A program made the translations under genes and the position numbers. Source: JBFMDN01 sp040753915 (lineage in GTDB: Bacteria; Desulfobacterota; Desulfomonilia; Desulfomonilales; Desulfomonilaceae). From it: a DNA stretch of 64,000 bases. Positions 51,293 through 59,874 of the stretch are shown one piece after another. Position 1 is the stretch's first letter. Every line of letters begins with the position of its first letter. The notes beneath the pieces are model-generated. The model made no database searches. It saw only the letters and a program-made list of their open reading frames with translations, and was not told where the DNA came from. The stretch lies in NCBI GenBank assembly GCA_040753915.1, contig JBFMDN010000029.1, positions 1 to 64,000 of the forward strand, in the 5' to 3' direction.

Positions 51293-52225
51293 ATGTGCAG
51301 AAGTCGTACGACCCTCTCGGGGGTCCCAATATGGTCCTCCATTCGTGTGCTCGCGGCACTGGCTCTGGCTCTTGCCGGTTTGTGGGTGGCAGCATGCTCC
51401 GCGCCCCCTCAGGAATCTCCCAAACCGGTCCAAAAATCGGAGCCTGTCTCAACACCTGTCACAAGAAAGCGAGCAGACGCGGCAACCGGTTCTGTGATTG
51501 CGGCGATAAAAGAACGAGGAGAGCTCCTGGTGGGAATGCAAGTTGGATATGTTCCTTTTCAAATGACCGGGAGTGACGGTAGCCTCATAGGACTGGACGT
51601 AGATGCAGGCGAGATGGTTGCTCGCGATCTCATGGTCAACCTCAAGATCGTTCGTCTGAGCTGGCAGGAATTGATCCCTTCATTGCTCAAGGGTGAGATA
51701 GACGTAATCATGTCGGGTATGCAGGTGACCCCAGCTCGCAACGCAGAAGTGCTCTTCACCGATCCAATTTTGGAAACGGGGAGAATGTTTCTGGTGCATA
51801 AGAGCAACGCTGCTCGATTCCAGAAATTCAAAGACCTGAACCAGTCGGGAGTTTTCATTGTGTCCACTGCGTCCGGTCTGAGTGGTCTCCCGGTACGCGA
51901 GGTCTTATCTCTCGCGTCGTATCGAGAATTTCCAAGCCGCAAGCTCGCGGTGACCGAAGTGCTCGAGAAAAGAGCCCACGCCCTGATCGACGAAGAGTTC
52001 TTCATTCGATACACGTCTGCTTCCCGACCAGAATCTCTCGTAGCACGGTTCGATCCGATCACGTACGAGAGAATCGCATGGGCTGTCCGGCCAGGGGAGA
52101 CCCATTGGTTGAACTGGCTCAACAACTTCATCGGCATGATTCGGCATGACGGACGGCTCGACAAGCTCAAGAAGAAATGGCTCCAGGATTACTTCCTGGA
52201 TATTCATTCCACTGGCGGACAGTAA
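51293..52225 (+). CDS. Extracytoplasmic solute-binding lipoprotein, family 3
   Basis: A 310-residue periplasmic binding protein of the amino-acid/ABC-type family 3. The signal peptide ends in the lipobox LWVAACS, with Cys as the lipid-modified residue. A Pro/Ser/Thr-rich linker follows, then the two-lobed domain: GELLVGMQVGYVPFQMTGSDGSLIGLDVD, LSWQELIPSLLKGEIDVIMSGMQVTPARNAEVLFTDP, GVFIVSTASG, HALIDEEF, IAWAVRPGETHWLNWLNNFI. These are typical motifs for the hinge and binding cleft. Start ATG 51293 gives a normal signal length; ATG 51254 is 13 residues longer. No ABC permease or ATPase is adjacent, so it may serve as an orphan receptor or signal-binding partner. Confidence 0.85.
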   Translation: MCRSRTTLSGVPIWSSIRVLAALALALAGLWVAACSAPPQESPKPVQKSEPVSTPVTRKRADAATGSVIAAIKERGELLVGMQVGYVPFQMTGSDGSLIGLDVDAGEMVARDLMVNLKIVRLSWQELIPSLLKGEIDVIMSGMQVTPARNAEVLFTDPILETGRMFLVHKSNAARFQKFKDLNQSGVFIVSTASGLSGLPVREVLSLASYREFPSRKLAVTEVLEKRAHALIDEEFFIRYTSASRPESLVARFDPITYERIAWAVRPGETHWLNWLNNFIGMIRHDGRLDKLKKKWLQDYFLDIHSTGGQ

Positions 52226-52282
52226 GATACCGGCCCGGTTTTCACGGTGCCGGAAAGTCCGTCCTTACACGGGGATGTCCGT

Positions 52283-53131
52283 ATGTCATTCGAGAAACAA
52301 GAAAGAGACCATGATCAACCGGCTCTCATCGACGTCCACGCCCACATTGAGCTGGATCCGCTGGTGAAAGAGCCTGAGAAAGTAGTAACTCGAGCCCTGG
52401 AAGCGGGGGTAATGGCAATCATCACGGTTGGCATAGACCTGGATGATGTCAGGATTGCTCTAGAGCTAGCCGATCGGTTCGAGCAGGTCTATGCCTCCGT
52501 TGGGTTCCACCCTCACAATGCCAAGGCTATTGGGGACGACTCCCTCTCTGAAATGGAGAAGTACGCGCAGCATCCCAAAGTAGTAGGGTACGGTGAGATA
52601 GGTCTGGATTTCTTCCGCAACCGTTCCCCGCGAGATGTACAAATTGGTGCCTTCCGCGATCAGCTAATCCTGACCAAACGACTTGGAAAACCAGTCGTGA
52701 TCCATCTGCGAGACGCGTACGATGAGGGGCTCCGCATGCTGGAACAGGAAGCCCCTTTTCCGCGCGGCGGTGTCATACACTGTTTTTCCGGGGAAGAGCC
52801 CGATGCCCGTCGAGCCCTCGAGCTTGGCTTTCACGTCTCTATTCCGGGCACGGTCACCTACAAAAAGAACGATCAGCTCAGGGGAATCGTCAAGAACTTG
52901 CCGATCGAAAGAATCCTGCTGGAAACGGATTGCCCATTCCTGACGCCCGAACCTTTCAGAGGAAGAGACAATGAGCCGGCATACATCGTCCACACAGCCA
53001 AACGCGTCGCCGAGGTACGGGGAGTCACTGTAGCTGAGATTGCAGCCGCTACGTCTGAAAATGCCTTGAGACTCTTTCGGTTACCACCATCTTTGCTTCA
53101 GAGCAAGAGTGCAGGAAAGCCGTCTCCATGA
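52283..53131 (+). CDS. tatD: TatD-family metal-dependent DNase
   Basis: A 282-residue amidohydrolase-fold nuclease. Metal-binding residues are all visible: LIDVHAHIELD (HxH near residue 16), GYGEIGLDFF (Glu), VVIHLRDAYDEGL (His), GGVIHCFSGEEPDARRALELGF (His), and LLETDCPFLTPEPFRGRDNEP (Asp). Length and order match TatD/YcfH-type 3'-5' exonucleases acting in DNA repair. ATG 52283 is chosen over a longer GTG frame from 52247; its ribosome site is weak (GGGGATG). It converges on the stress-protein gene 12 bases away and follows the lipoprotein gene by 57 bases. Confidence 0.94.
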   Translation: MSFEKQERDHDQPALIDVHAHIELDPLVKEPEKVVTRALEAGVMAIITVGIDLDDVRIALELADRFEQVYASVGFHPHNAKAIGDDSLSEMEKYAQHPKVVGYGEIGLDFFRNRSPRDVQIGAFRDQLILTKRLGKPVVIHLRDAYDEGLRMLEQEAPFPRGGVIHCFSGEEPDARRALELGFHVSIPGTVTYKKNDQLRGIVKNLPIERILLETDCPFLTPEPFRGRDNEPAYIVHTAKRVAEVRGVTVAEIAAATSENALRLFRLPPSLLQSKSAGKPSP

Positions 53132-53143
53132 AGTCTGCAGTAA

Positions 53144-53593
53144 TCATCCGCCGGATCGGACAGTAAGCACCGGACAATCTGCGGTTCTGACGACATTTTC
53201 TGCCGTGCTGCCCATGAGGATGTGCTTCAAGCCGGTAAGCCCGCGAGTTCCCATAACAATCAACGAGATCGCATTCTCTTCGGCAAATCGAGCTATCTCA
53301 TATGCCGGGCTTCCCATTTTGGAGGCCGATCGAACCGATTCAACCGACTCGCGGCACTCCTTAACGATCAGCTCCAAAGCCTTATTGACAGACTCCTGGA
53401 TATTCTCGAGGGCTACTCGAATGTCGACTGGCATCCCCTCCTCCAGGGAGGGATACCCCAGTTGCGAGGAATTGATAACGTGAAAAATCACAAGCTCGGA
53501 ACCAAAAGTCCGGGCATATTCAACCGCGACACGGAGCGCTGGCTTGGAATTCTCCGAGAAATCGGTGCAAAATAGGATTCGTCGGGGAATCAT
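53144..53593 (-). CDS. Universal stress protein, UspA family
   Basis: A 149-residue Usp-domain protein. It starts with IPRRILFCTDFSENSKPALRVAVEYA, contains LVIFHVIN, a helical insertion, then SLIVMGTRGLTGLKHILMGSTAENVVRTADCPVLTV, the complete ATP-binding motif G-x2-G-x9-GS-T. So it is likely of the nucleotide-binding type, forming dimers. Usp proteins raise tolerance to starvation, oxidants or membrane stress. It is a single leftward gene; its target is unknown. Confidence 0.95.
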   Translation of the reverse strand: MIPRRILFCTDFSENSKPALRVAVEYARTFGSELVIFHVINSSQLGYPSLEEGMPVDIRVALENIQESVNKALELIVKECRESVESVRSASKMGSPAYEIARFAEENAISLIVMGTRGLTGLKHILMGSTAENVVRTADCPVLTVRSGG

Positions 53594-54031
53594 ACGATTA
53601 CCTCCGCGGGGGATGGGACCGCTGTCTTGGTAAGGTTACGGGTTTCTCCCCTTGAGATCAAGGAAAGAACCTGCTAGCGCGCGACAGCTATTCCACGAGG
53701 TAGAGTCAACGTTGAGCGTATGCTCTTCGAACAAACTCGCATGAGAATCGTGAAGTACCCGGGAGAGGGCTCCGTTTTGGTTTGACTTTACGCGGACATG
53801 CGATAAGAATGAAACTCGATGAGTATCAATGCCGTGAATAGAGAGGGGGAGATGTCTTGATAATAACCTGTAGACACAATTGACCATGAATCACTGGATC
53901 GAACGAGTTGTTCACGGAGGAGGAGAACCCAATCCCCGGATGTCCATGCAATTGTTTGACTGCCACGACTATGGCAGCAGAAAAGTCTTCGCTGCGAGCC
54001 CGAAAGCCTGTGATCGGTTGGGGAGGAGTAC
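53594..54031. other. Divergent intergenic region
   Basis: About 437 bases between the stress-protein gene and the first PilZ gene; it should carry both promoters. A partial TTGACT at about 53790 with a poor -10 was seen. No gene, RNA or long hairpin was recognised. Confidence 0.5.
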
Positions 54032-54598
54032 ATGACTGACAGAAGGGAACAGAAAAGCCCTCAATCCGAAAAACAGAAGATCAAGATAAGAGTGAACGAG
54101 ATTCTCTCAGACATTCGAGCCGGCATGTCCGAATTCGATCTTATGAGCAAATACGGTCTTTCGTCCCGAGGCCTTCAGAGTGCTTTTCGCAAGCTGATTT
54201 CGGCCAAGGCCATAGGATATCACGAGATCTGCCAACATTCACCAACCTATGAGGATACGTGCGAAGTCATAGACGATCGGTTCCTACAGAGAAGCTACGC
54301 GGTCTTCCAACTGCCCGTGGTAGATGTCTCCAACAAGAGCAACTATGGCTGGATATTGGACCTCACACCGCAAGGATTGAAGGTAAGCGGAATGAAAGCG
54401 TTCCAGGGGGAGGTTATGAACCTATTGGTGGTGCCCGAAGATCTGGAAGATTTCCTGCCATTTACCTTCAAAGCTACCTGCCGATGGGTCTCTGAGGAAG
54501 AGGAAGGGCCTCACTTGGGGTTTCAGATTACGGACATCTCGCCGGAAAACAAGAAAGAGCTCGAGAGACTGATCGAATTCATGACCGTTATGTTGTGA
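54032..54598 (+). CDS. PilZ-domain protein with N-terminal KYGLS helical domain
   Basis: A 188-residue likely c-di-GMP effector. Residues 20-60 form a small helical module (EILSDIRAGMSEFDLMSKYGLSSRGLQSAFRKLI) shared with the next gene and with the zinc-ribbon protein at 33.0 kb. The PilZ-like part (about 85-185) has the strands around LDLTPQGLKVSGM and FTFKATCRWVSEEEEGPHLGFQITDIS, ending in a helix. The classic RxxxR and D/NxSxxG motifs are weak: the arginines are not obvious, LDLTPQG replaces DxSxxG, so c-di-GMP binding is uncertain. ATG 54032 has a strong GGGGAGGAG. It is followed 54 bases later by a paralogue. Confidence 0.8.
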   Translation: MTDRREQKSPQSEKQKIKIRVNEILSDIRAGMSEFDLMSKYGLSSRGLQSAFRKLISAKAIGYHEICQHSPTYEDTCEVIDDRFLQRSYAVFQLPVVDVSNKSNYGWILDLTPQGLKVSGMKAFQGEVMNLLVVPEDLEDFLPFTFKATCRWVSEEEEGPHLGFQITDISPENKKELERLIEFMTVML

Positions 54599-54652
54599 AC
54601 CTCGGGAAAGTGGGCTCAAGTCCTCCTACGTCAATGGTGTTGCGGAGATTCG

Positions 54653-55240
54653 ATGGAGAGGTTAATTGCTATGACCATAAAGAAAGCGAAGCTGGCCGCC
54701 ATCATTAAGGATCTCAAACGGGGCCTCGGAGATGTGCCCATCATGGAGAAGTACGGGATCCGCCCGGGAGAGTACCAGGAAATACTAGAAATACTCAGTC
54801 AAAACGGTACGTTAAATGCCGAAGATTTCGCCGGCAGAATGACTCAACGCGAAGCACCACCGGAAGATATGATTGAAGTGGAGCTTGAACCTGAGAACGA
54901 AGACCCCCGCCAAGACCGCAGATGTTACCTGATAACGCACGTCCGTGTGATAGACGCGGCACACAAAGGTGCGCAAGGGCAACTCCTGGATCTGTCCAAG
55001 TTCGGTTGTCAGGTAGCAGGGATCCCCTGTTCGGTAGGGGAACCCCGAGAGCTCCAGGTGGAGGCCGAGGTATCCGAAGGTGAATGCATTCGAAGCCGAT
55101 TCACGGCAGAATGCCGCTGGGAAAAACTGGAGCACGGATCGTACATAGCGGGATTCGAGATAACCAGGATTAGTGCCGAGGACAGCGAGACCCTGGAACT
55201 GATAAGTCAGCTCATGGCAATCTGCGACTCCGGACCGTAG
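54653..55240 (+). CDS. PilZ-domain protein with N-terminal KYGIR helical domain (paralogue)
   Basis: A 195-residue paralogue of the previous gene. The helical module reads IIKDLKRGLGDVPIMEKYGIRPGEYQEILEILSQNG (about residues 13-50). The PilZ-like region (about 85-190) has RRCYLITHVRVIDAAHKGAQGQLLDLSKFGCQVAGI, where LDLSKFG stands in the DxSxxG position and RR just before it could supply the arginine switch, better conserved than in the first copy. It continues with FTAECRWEKLEHGSYIAGFEITRIS. ATG 54653 or 54671 are both possible starts. The tandem arrangement suggests a pair binding the same effector or forming a heterodimer. Confidence 0.8.
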   Translation: MERLIAMTIKKAKLAAIIKDLKRGLGDVPIMEKYGIRPGEYQEILEILSQNGTLNAEDFAGRMTQREAPPEDMIEVELEPENEDPRQDRRCYLITHVRVIDAAHKGAQGQLLDLSKFGCQVAGIPCSVGEPRELQVEAEVSEGECIRSRFTAECRWEKLEHGSYIAGFEITRISAEDSETLELISQLMAICDSGP

Positions 55241-55290
55241 GTAATTTCTTGTTTGTTGCCAGTGGTCGACCTCTCTTGAGATGCCGCCGG

Positions 55291-55797
55291 TTACCAACGG
55301 TCGGTATGAATGCGGTCCTCTCGGAACCTGAGGGGTGGTTGCTTCTTCTCTGCAGGGTATCCGAGAGAGACCATGCACAAGGGCACCACATGGTCCGGCG
55401 CGCCAAGGAGCTCCCTGAGCCCACGGATCCGTTCTTCCACCGGATAGATTCCCACCCAGCATGCACCCAACCCAAGCGAATGGGCAGCGATCAGGATGTT
55501 CTCCGTTGCCGCAGCGCAATCCAGCACCCACCTTCCCTTGAGCGTTTCTATGGAGGGATCTCCCAACACCGCAATGGCAACTGAAGCCTGTTTGAGCATG
55601 TGTGCATGAGGGTGAAATTCAGGAACTGCGTGCAGGATCCGTCGGTCTCTAATCACTACGAAATGGTATGGTTGATTCGCTGCAGTCGGTGCACTCATGG
55701 CAGCGTGAAGCAATTGCGTAACGAGGTCATCCGGGACGTTCTCCGTCGTGTACGAGCGGATACTCCGCCGGCTAAGAATAGCATCCATGGCATCCAT
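55291..55797 (-). CDS. Nitroreductase-family FMN protein
   Basis: A 168-residue flavin reductase of the nitroreductase superfamily. Motifs are AILSRRSIRSYT near the N-terminus for FMN phosphate binding, LLHAAMSAPTAANQPYHFVVI, DCAAATENILIAAHSLGLGACWVGIYP, and a C-terminal VSLGYPAEKKQPP with RFREDRIH. The size and the RRSIRSY/AN-QP/GLGACW set match small bacterial nitroreductases that reduce nitroaromatics, quinones or flavins with NAD(P)H. ATG 55797 follows AAGGAAG; the longer frame from 55857 lacks such support. It lies 84 bases from alanine dehydrogenase in the same direction, so both may be co-transcribed. Confidence 0.92.
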   Translation of the reverse strand: MDAMDAILSRRSIRSYTTENVPDDLVTQLLHAAMSAPTAANQPYHFVVIRDRRILHAVPEFHPHAHMLKQASVAIAVLGDPSIETLKGRWVLDCAAATENILIAAHSLGLGACWVGIYPVEERIRGLRELLGAPDHVVPLCMVSLGYPAEKKQPPLRFREDRIHTDRW

Positions 55798-55881
55798 CGT
55801 GGCACTTCCTTTCACAGGTTCGGATTGCCGATTCCGGACTACGTTAGCCTTCCTCAAAGGAATCGAGAAGGCCCACGATCT

Positions 55882-56997
55882 TCATGAGAGAATAGCACTC
55901 AGGGGAGTATATTCTCGCCCCACAGACCGCGCAACGTTCTCGTGAGTCACCCATCCCTTGTACACATTGACGCCCTTGGCCAAAGCCGGATCCTCGGTCA
56001 CTGCCCGGGCAAATCCATAGTTGGCCAATTTCAACGCATAAGGCAGCGTGACATTTGTCAGAGCGAATGTGGACGTCCTGGCCACCACGCCAGGCATATT
56101 TGGCACGCAATAATGTAAGACCCCGTCCACCTCGAAAACCGGATCCTGGTGAGTAGTGGGACGGGAAGTCTCGACGCAGCCTCCCTGATCGATGGCCACG
56201 TCCACGATAACCGTCCCGGTTTTCATGGCGTGTACCATGTCTCGCGTAACGAGCTTGGGAGCTCTGGCTCCCGCAATCAAAACACTGCCTACCACGAGAT
56301 GGGAGTTCTCCACGCAATAGGCTATACTGTCGCGATCCGAAATCAGCGTGGTAACCTTGTTGCCATAGATGTCGTCAAGATAGCTGAGACGACTTTGGTC
56401 GATGTCCAGGACGTAAACATCCGCGCCAAGTCCCACAGCTATTTTGGTCGCAGCCTTCCCTACGGTTCCCCCGCCGATAATAGTGGCCCTTCCTCTCCGA
56501 ACGCCTGGCACTCCTCCCAGAAGCACTCCTCGCCCCCCCTGGGTCTTTTCCAGAAAGTGTGCTCCCACCTGAACGGACATGCGTCCGGCCACTTCGCTCA
56601 TGGGAACGAGGAGCGGTAGGGAGAGATCCTCGAGCTGAATTGTTTCGTACGCAACCCCGATAACCTTGCGTTCGAGTAACACACTGGTCAGATTCAGCGC
56701 GGGCGCCAGGTGCAGGAACGCGTAAAGAATCTGACCTTCTCGAAACAATCCGTATTCCTCGGGAAGAGGCTCCTTTACCTTCATGATCATATCCGCCCGG
56801 CCGTAAACCTGAGACTTGCTCTCCAGAATTTCTGCTCCGGCATGTGCGTACTCTTCATCAGCGATTCGTGAGCCCGCTCCCGCACCCTGTTCCACCAGGA
56901 CATGATGTCCCTGCTCTTTGAGTATCCGAACGCCAGCCGGGACAATACCGACTCGGTATTCTTCTTCCTTAATTTCCTTGGGAACTCCGATAATCAT
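55882..56997 (-). CDS. ald: Alanine dehydrogenase
   Basis: Interconverts L-alanine and pyruvate plus ammonia with NAD. The 371 residues match the family length. The N-terminal catalytic domain shows MIIGVPKEIKEEEYRVGIVPAGV, GHHVLVEQGAGAGSRIADEEY and MIMKVKEPLPEEYG with the catalytic Lys. The NAD domain has RGRATIIGGGTVGKAATKIAVGLGADVYVLDID (GxGxxG-type) and DVAIDQGGCVETSRPTTHQDPVFEVDGVLHYCVPNMPG, a diagnostic segment, then KGVNVYKGWVTHENVA near the C-terminus. In anaerobes it supports alanine-based nitrogen and redox balance. It ends close to the nitroreductase. Confidence 0.97.
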   Translation of the reverse strand: MIIGVPKEIKEEEYRVGIVPAGVRILKEQGHHVLVEQGAGAGSRIADEEYAHAGAEILESKSQVYGRADMIMKVKEPLPEEYGLFREGQILYAFLHLAPALNLTSVLLERKVIGVAYETIQLEDLSLPLLVPMSEVAGRMSVQVGAHFLEKTQGGRGVLLGGVPGVRRGRATIIGGGTVGKAATKIAVGLGADVYVLDIDQSRLSYLDDIYGNKVTTLISDRDSIAYCVENSHLVVGSVLIAGARAPKLVTRDMVHAMKTGTVIVDVAIDQGGCVETSRPTTHQDPVFEVDGVLHYCVPNMPGVVARTSTFALTNVTLPYALKLANYGFARAVTEDPALAKGVNVYKGWVTHENVARSVGREYTPLSAILS

Positions 56998-57349
56998 TCT
57001 CCACTCCGTTGCGGCACCTCACCTCGGAAAACCGACGAGGGACCAGGAAGCCCTCGAATGGTATGGATACCTACCGCCGCTCGCCTCGAACATGGTATCG
57101 GACAAACCTGCACAGCTCCACGCCAAATCTCCAAGGGGGACTGAGCACGAGCTCCACTGCAAGAGGTCTTCAGCTTTGATAACACACTCGCAAAGGCAGA
57201 AAAAAGGAAAAGAAGGTCGGAACGTGCAAGAATCCTTTGGCCATTGATTCCCAGGGACTTCTCGGCTTGATGGTTCGGAGATTCACGGGATCTGATGCGA
57301 CAACGCGGGAGCGAGATTTTTCCGCGTGTGAAAACAAGGCAGGAAACGG

Positions 57350-57419
57350 CGGAAATTGATCACCAAATTGCTAACAAAGAGGGAATTATGATGACCGTGG
57401 AAATTGATCGGATCGCTAA
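57350..57419. repeat. Pair of direct repeats GGAAATTGATC...GCTAA
   Basis: GGAAATTGATCACC with TTGCTAA and GGAAATTGATCGGATCGCTAA lie about 49 bases apart, upstream of the Tmc-like operon. Their position before a promoter candidate makes them possible regulator-binding sites. Confidence 0.45.
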
Positions 57420-57447
57420 AAAAACGACTGACCCCAGAAAATAATTC

Positions 57448-57476
57448 TTGACTGACGTACTACCTAAAGGTACTGT
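57448..57476 (+). promoter_or_regulatory. Possible promoter with overlapping palindrome, Tmc-like operon
   Basis: TTGACT (57448-57453), a 17-base spacer and TACTGT (57471-57476). The palindrome TACCT-AA-AGGTA overlaps the spacer and could be an operator. The weak -10 makes this tentative. Confidence 0.3.
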
Positions 57477-57662
57477 GGATTTTATAACATCAACCACGGG
57501 ATTGATCGTACAACCATCAGGTCATTTTGGTCGGAAATTAGACAGCCCTGATTCGGGGTGAGGGAAAATCAAGGCTCCGTGACGATTATTGAGATTCAAT
57601 ACTGGGAGGCTCCCACCTTCCATGACGAAAACACTCTGATGAAGAAGGGAGAGATCCGAACA

Positions 57663-58331
57663 ATGGAGAATAAGGTGAGTTACGCGCTGTATGTGCTGCA
57701 GGAACCGGTTCAATACGTTTGCCTGCTGTTCATGGCAACCATGTATTCGCTGAAAATTTATCAACTTATGAAGAAGCCGGGGCCTCCGGAAAAGGCCGAG
57801 CTCAAGGGGGACCGATTCGCTGGCGCGCTGCATTCCCTGGCAAATGTTATCAGGCCGTGGGGCATGGAAAGTACTAGAAACAACTTGTACTTTTACGCGG
57901 AATTCGTCGTCTTCCACATCGCTGTGTTCCTGACCATCGGCGCAACCTTCTTTATTCCTCTCGTTCCGAAACTTATGACCCCAGCCGTTTCTACCGTGTT
58001 CATGGTCTTTATGGGCTTGGCGTTTCTCATCGGCGTGCGCCGCATATATCGCCGCGTTACCGTACCCGAGATTCGCATTATCAGCAGTCCGGATGATTAT
58101 TTCGCCATATCTTTGATGACCGTTTTCTTCGGCGTGGGGTTTGTCACGATGTACCTCTGGATCTTAGGAAAGCCTGAAACCGGGTGGATGTGGGTCTTCT
58201 TCCTCATGACAACCTTCTTCCTTCTGTACGTCCCGTTCAGCAAAATTTCACACTATGTGCTCTACCCGTTCGGCCGAGTCATGTTCGGGCAGATCTTCGG
58301 TGGGAGAGGCGTATTGAACCGCAATTCTTGA
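57663..58331 (+). CDS. tmcC-like: TmcC/NarI-like membrane subunit
   Basis: A 222-residue integral membrane protein resembling the gamma subunit of nitrate reductase and TmcC of the sulfate-reducer transmembrane complex. Five hydrophobic helices are visible (around YVCLLFMATMYSL, EFVVFHIAVFLTIGATFFI, VFMVFMGLAFLIGV, LMTVFFGVGFVTMYLWIL and MWVFFLMTTFFLLYVPF), with His residues in FHIAV and SKISHYVLYPFGR positioned for haem b. ATG 57663 begins the natural N-terminus; longer frames to 57558 add non-membrane residues. The HdrD-like iron-sulfur gene starts 50 bases downstream, the usual TmcC-TmcB partnership for quinone-linked electron transfer. No multihaem cytochrome gene (TmcA) is adjacent. Confidence 0.82.
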   Translation: MENKVSYALYVLQEPVQYVCLLFMATMYSLKIYQLMKKPGPPEKAELKGDRFAGALHSLANVIRPWGMESTRNNLYFYAEFVVFHIAVFLTIGATFFIPLVPKLMTPAVSTVFMVFMGLAFLIGVRRIYRRVTVPEIRIISSPDDYFAISLMTVFFGVGFVTMYLWILGKPETGWMWVFFLMTTFFLLYVPFSKISHYVLYPFGRVMFGQIFGGRGVLNRNS

Positions 58332-58381
58332 TGGAACCCCCATCCAGTAGCCAACTCAAATATTCGAATGGAGGAGAAGCG

Positions 58382-59770
58382 ATGGCCGACGTGGCGCATA
58401 TCAAACCGAAGGATCAACAAGAACAGGGACCGATGAAGCTTGGCACACAGGAAGGACGCAAGTGGCCGATAAAGCCAGAATTCACTCCAGAAGTACTGGA
58501 GGAAATGGAGAAATTACTTCCTTCGAAGCTGAACAGAATCGTGGCAACTTCCTTAGCGGGCTGCATTCACTGCGGAATGTGCTCTGACGCCTGCCACTAT
58601 ACCCGTTCCATACCTGAAGATAAGACACTGCTCCCCGCGTACAAGGCGGACCGTTTCCGGAAATGGTACAAATGGCGCTACGACTGGTTGGCAAAGCTAT
58701 TTCCCTCTTTTGTGGGGGCACAGCCGCTCACGAAAGAGCTGGCAAAGGAGATGTACGACAAATTGTGGGGCGGTTGCACGATGTGTCGCCGCTGCACGTT
58801 CAACTGCCCCATGGGCGTGGACTACGGGATGCTTGTGAGAGCAGCCCGGGGGATCATGTGTCAAGCAGGCAGGATTCCGCAGCACCTTCAGGACACCATC
58901 GACACCCATTACAATTCGGGAAACAACATGGCCGTCCCCCAGGACGAGTTCATTGAGACCATCGAATGGATTGAAGAGGAGCTCCAGTCCGAAGACGGTT
59001 GCGAAGACTTCACTATTCCATTGGACAAGAAGGGTGCCAAGTACTTCCTCACTCTGAATCCCCGGGAGCCCAAGTACTATCCACTGACGATACAGGCCAC
59101 AGCAAAGGTCTTAAATGCTGCGGGGGTGGATTTCACCATATCATCAAGATATTGGGACCTTACCAATTACGCCATGTTCAATGGGATTGATTCGGATGCC
59201 AAGCTGTTCGCTTCCTGGATTTTCGATGAGATGAAACGCCTGGAGTGCGAGTACCTCCTTTCGGGTGAATGCGGGCACGGGTATCGGGGTCTGCGATGGG
59301 AGCTTCCCAATTGGCTAGGAGGGGTTCCTTTCAAGATCACCAGCACGATGGAGCTTTTCGCAAAGATCATCCAAGAGGGCCGCATCACACTCGACAAATC
59401 GGTATGGGACGGCCAGCGATTCACGTACCACGATTCCTGCAACATCGCACGCTCCGGTGGTGTTTGGGAGGAGCCTCGGACGGTTATTCGCGCAGCGGTC
59501 AACGATTTCGTCGAGATGGAGCACAACCGAGAACAGAGCTTCTGTTGCGGAGGCGGAGGAGGAGCCTTGGCCATGCCGGAGTTCTCTCAGCGGCGAATTG
59601 CAGCGGGGAAGGTCAAGGCGGATGAGATTCGGGCCACAGGGGCCACGGTAATTCTGCAATCCTGTCACAACTGTACGGACCAACTCAAGGAAATCAGTGA
59701 GCACTACAAACTTGGCGCTCGAGTCATGAACTTGGCCGAATTGCTCACCGAAGCCATAGTGCTGAAATGA
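58382..59770 (+). CDS. tmcB-like: HdrD/TmcB-like iron-sulfur oxidoreductase
   Basis: A 462-residue cytoplasmic electron-transfer protein. Two ferredoxin-like [4Fe-4S] motifs are at GCIHCGMCSDACHY and GCTMCRRCTFNCPMG, residues about 60 and 133. The C-terminal half has a CCG domain: YHDSCNIARSGG, SFCCGGGGGALAMPE and LQSCHNCTDQL, which in heterodisulfide-reductase-type proteins binds a non-cubane or [4Fe-4S] cluster. The first CCG repeat has degenerated (LLSGECGHGYRGL). Start ATG 58382 follows GGAGGAG; an artificial longer frame begins at 58184. Forms a module with the TmcC-like subunit; partner cytochrome c3 could be encoded elsewhere. Reaction: electron exchange between the quinone pool or periplasm and a thiol/disulfide or ferredoxin couple. 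Confidence 0.88.
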   Translation: MADVAHIKPKDQQEQGPMKLGTQEGRKWPIKPEFTPEVLEEMEKLLPSKLNRIVATSLAGCIHCGMCSDACHYTRSIPEDKTLLPAYKADRFRKWYKWRYDWLAKLFPSFVGAQPLTKELAKEMYDKLWGGCTMCRRCTFNCPMGVDYGMLVRAARGIMCQAGRIPQHLQDTIDTHYNSGNNMAVPQDEFIETIEWIEEELQSEDGCEDFTIPLDKKGAKYFLTLNPREPKYYPLTIQATAKVLNAAGVDFTISSRYWDLTNYAMFNGIDSDAKLFASWIFDEMKRLECEYLLSGECGHGYRGLRWELPNWLGGVPFKITSTMELFAKIIQEGRITLDKSVWDGQRFTYHDSCNIARSGGVWEEPRTVIRAAVNDFVEMEHNREQSFCCGGGGGALAMPEFSQRRIAAGKVKADEIRATGATVILQSCHNCTDQLKEISEHYKLGARVMNLAELLTEAIVLK

Positions 59771-59874
59771 CAGCCGATCTCTCCAGGAGATCGTGGCATC
59801 AAACAAGTCTTCCGCGGGTGGTGGTTTCCGCCCGGGAAGATACAGCGGGAACTTCATTATCTGGGAGGATTCGG

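Larger units (their letters stand above)
56998..57662. other. Divergent intergenic region with direct repeat
   Basis: About 665 bases between ald and the TmcC-like gene. It contains a partial direct repeat, GGAAATTGATC followed by a CTAA element at 57350-57375 and 57399-57419, and a possible promoter at 57448. No protein gene or known RNA was recognised. Confidence 0.6.

Noticed and set aside
58184..58381. Extended N-terminus for the TmcB-like protein
   Set aside because: It overlaps the TmcC-like coding end and precedes a strong GGAGGAG plus ATG at 58382.
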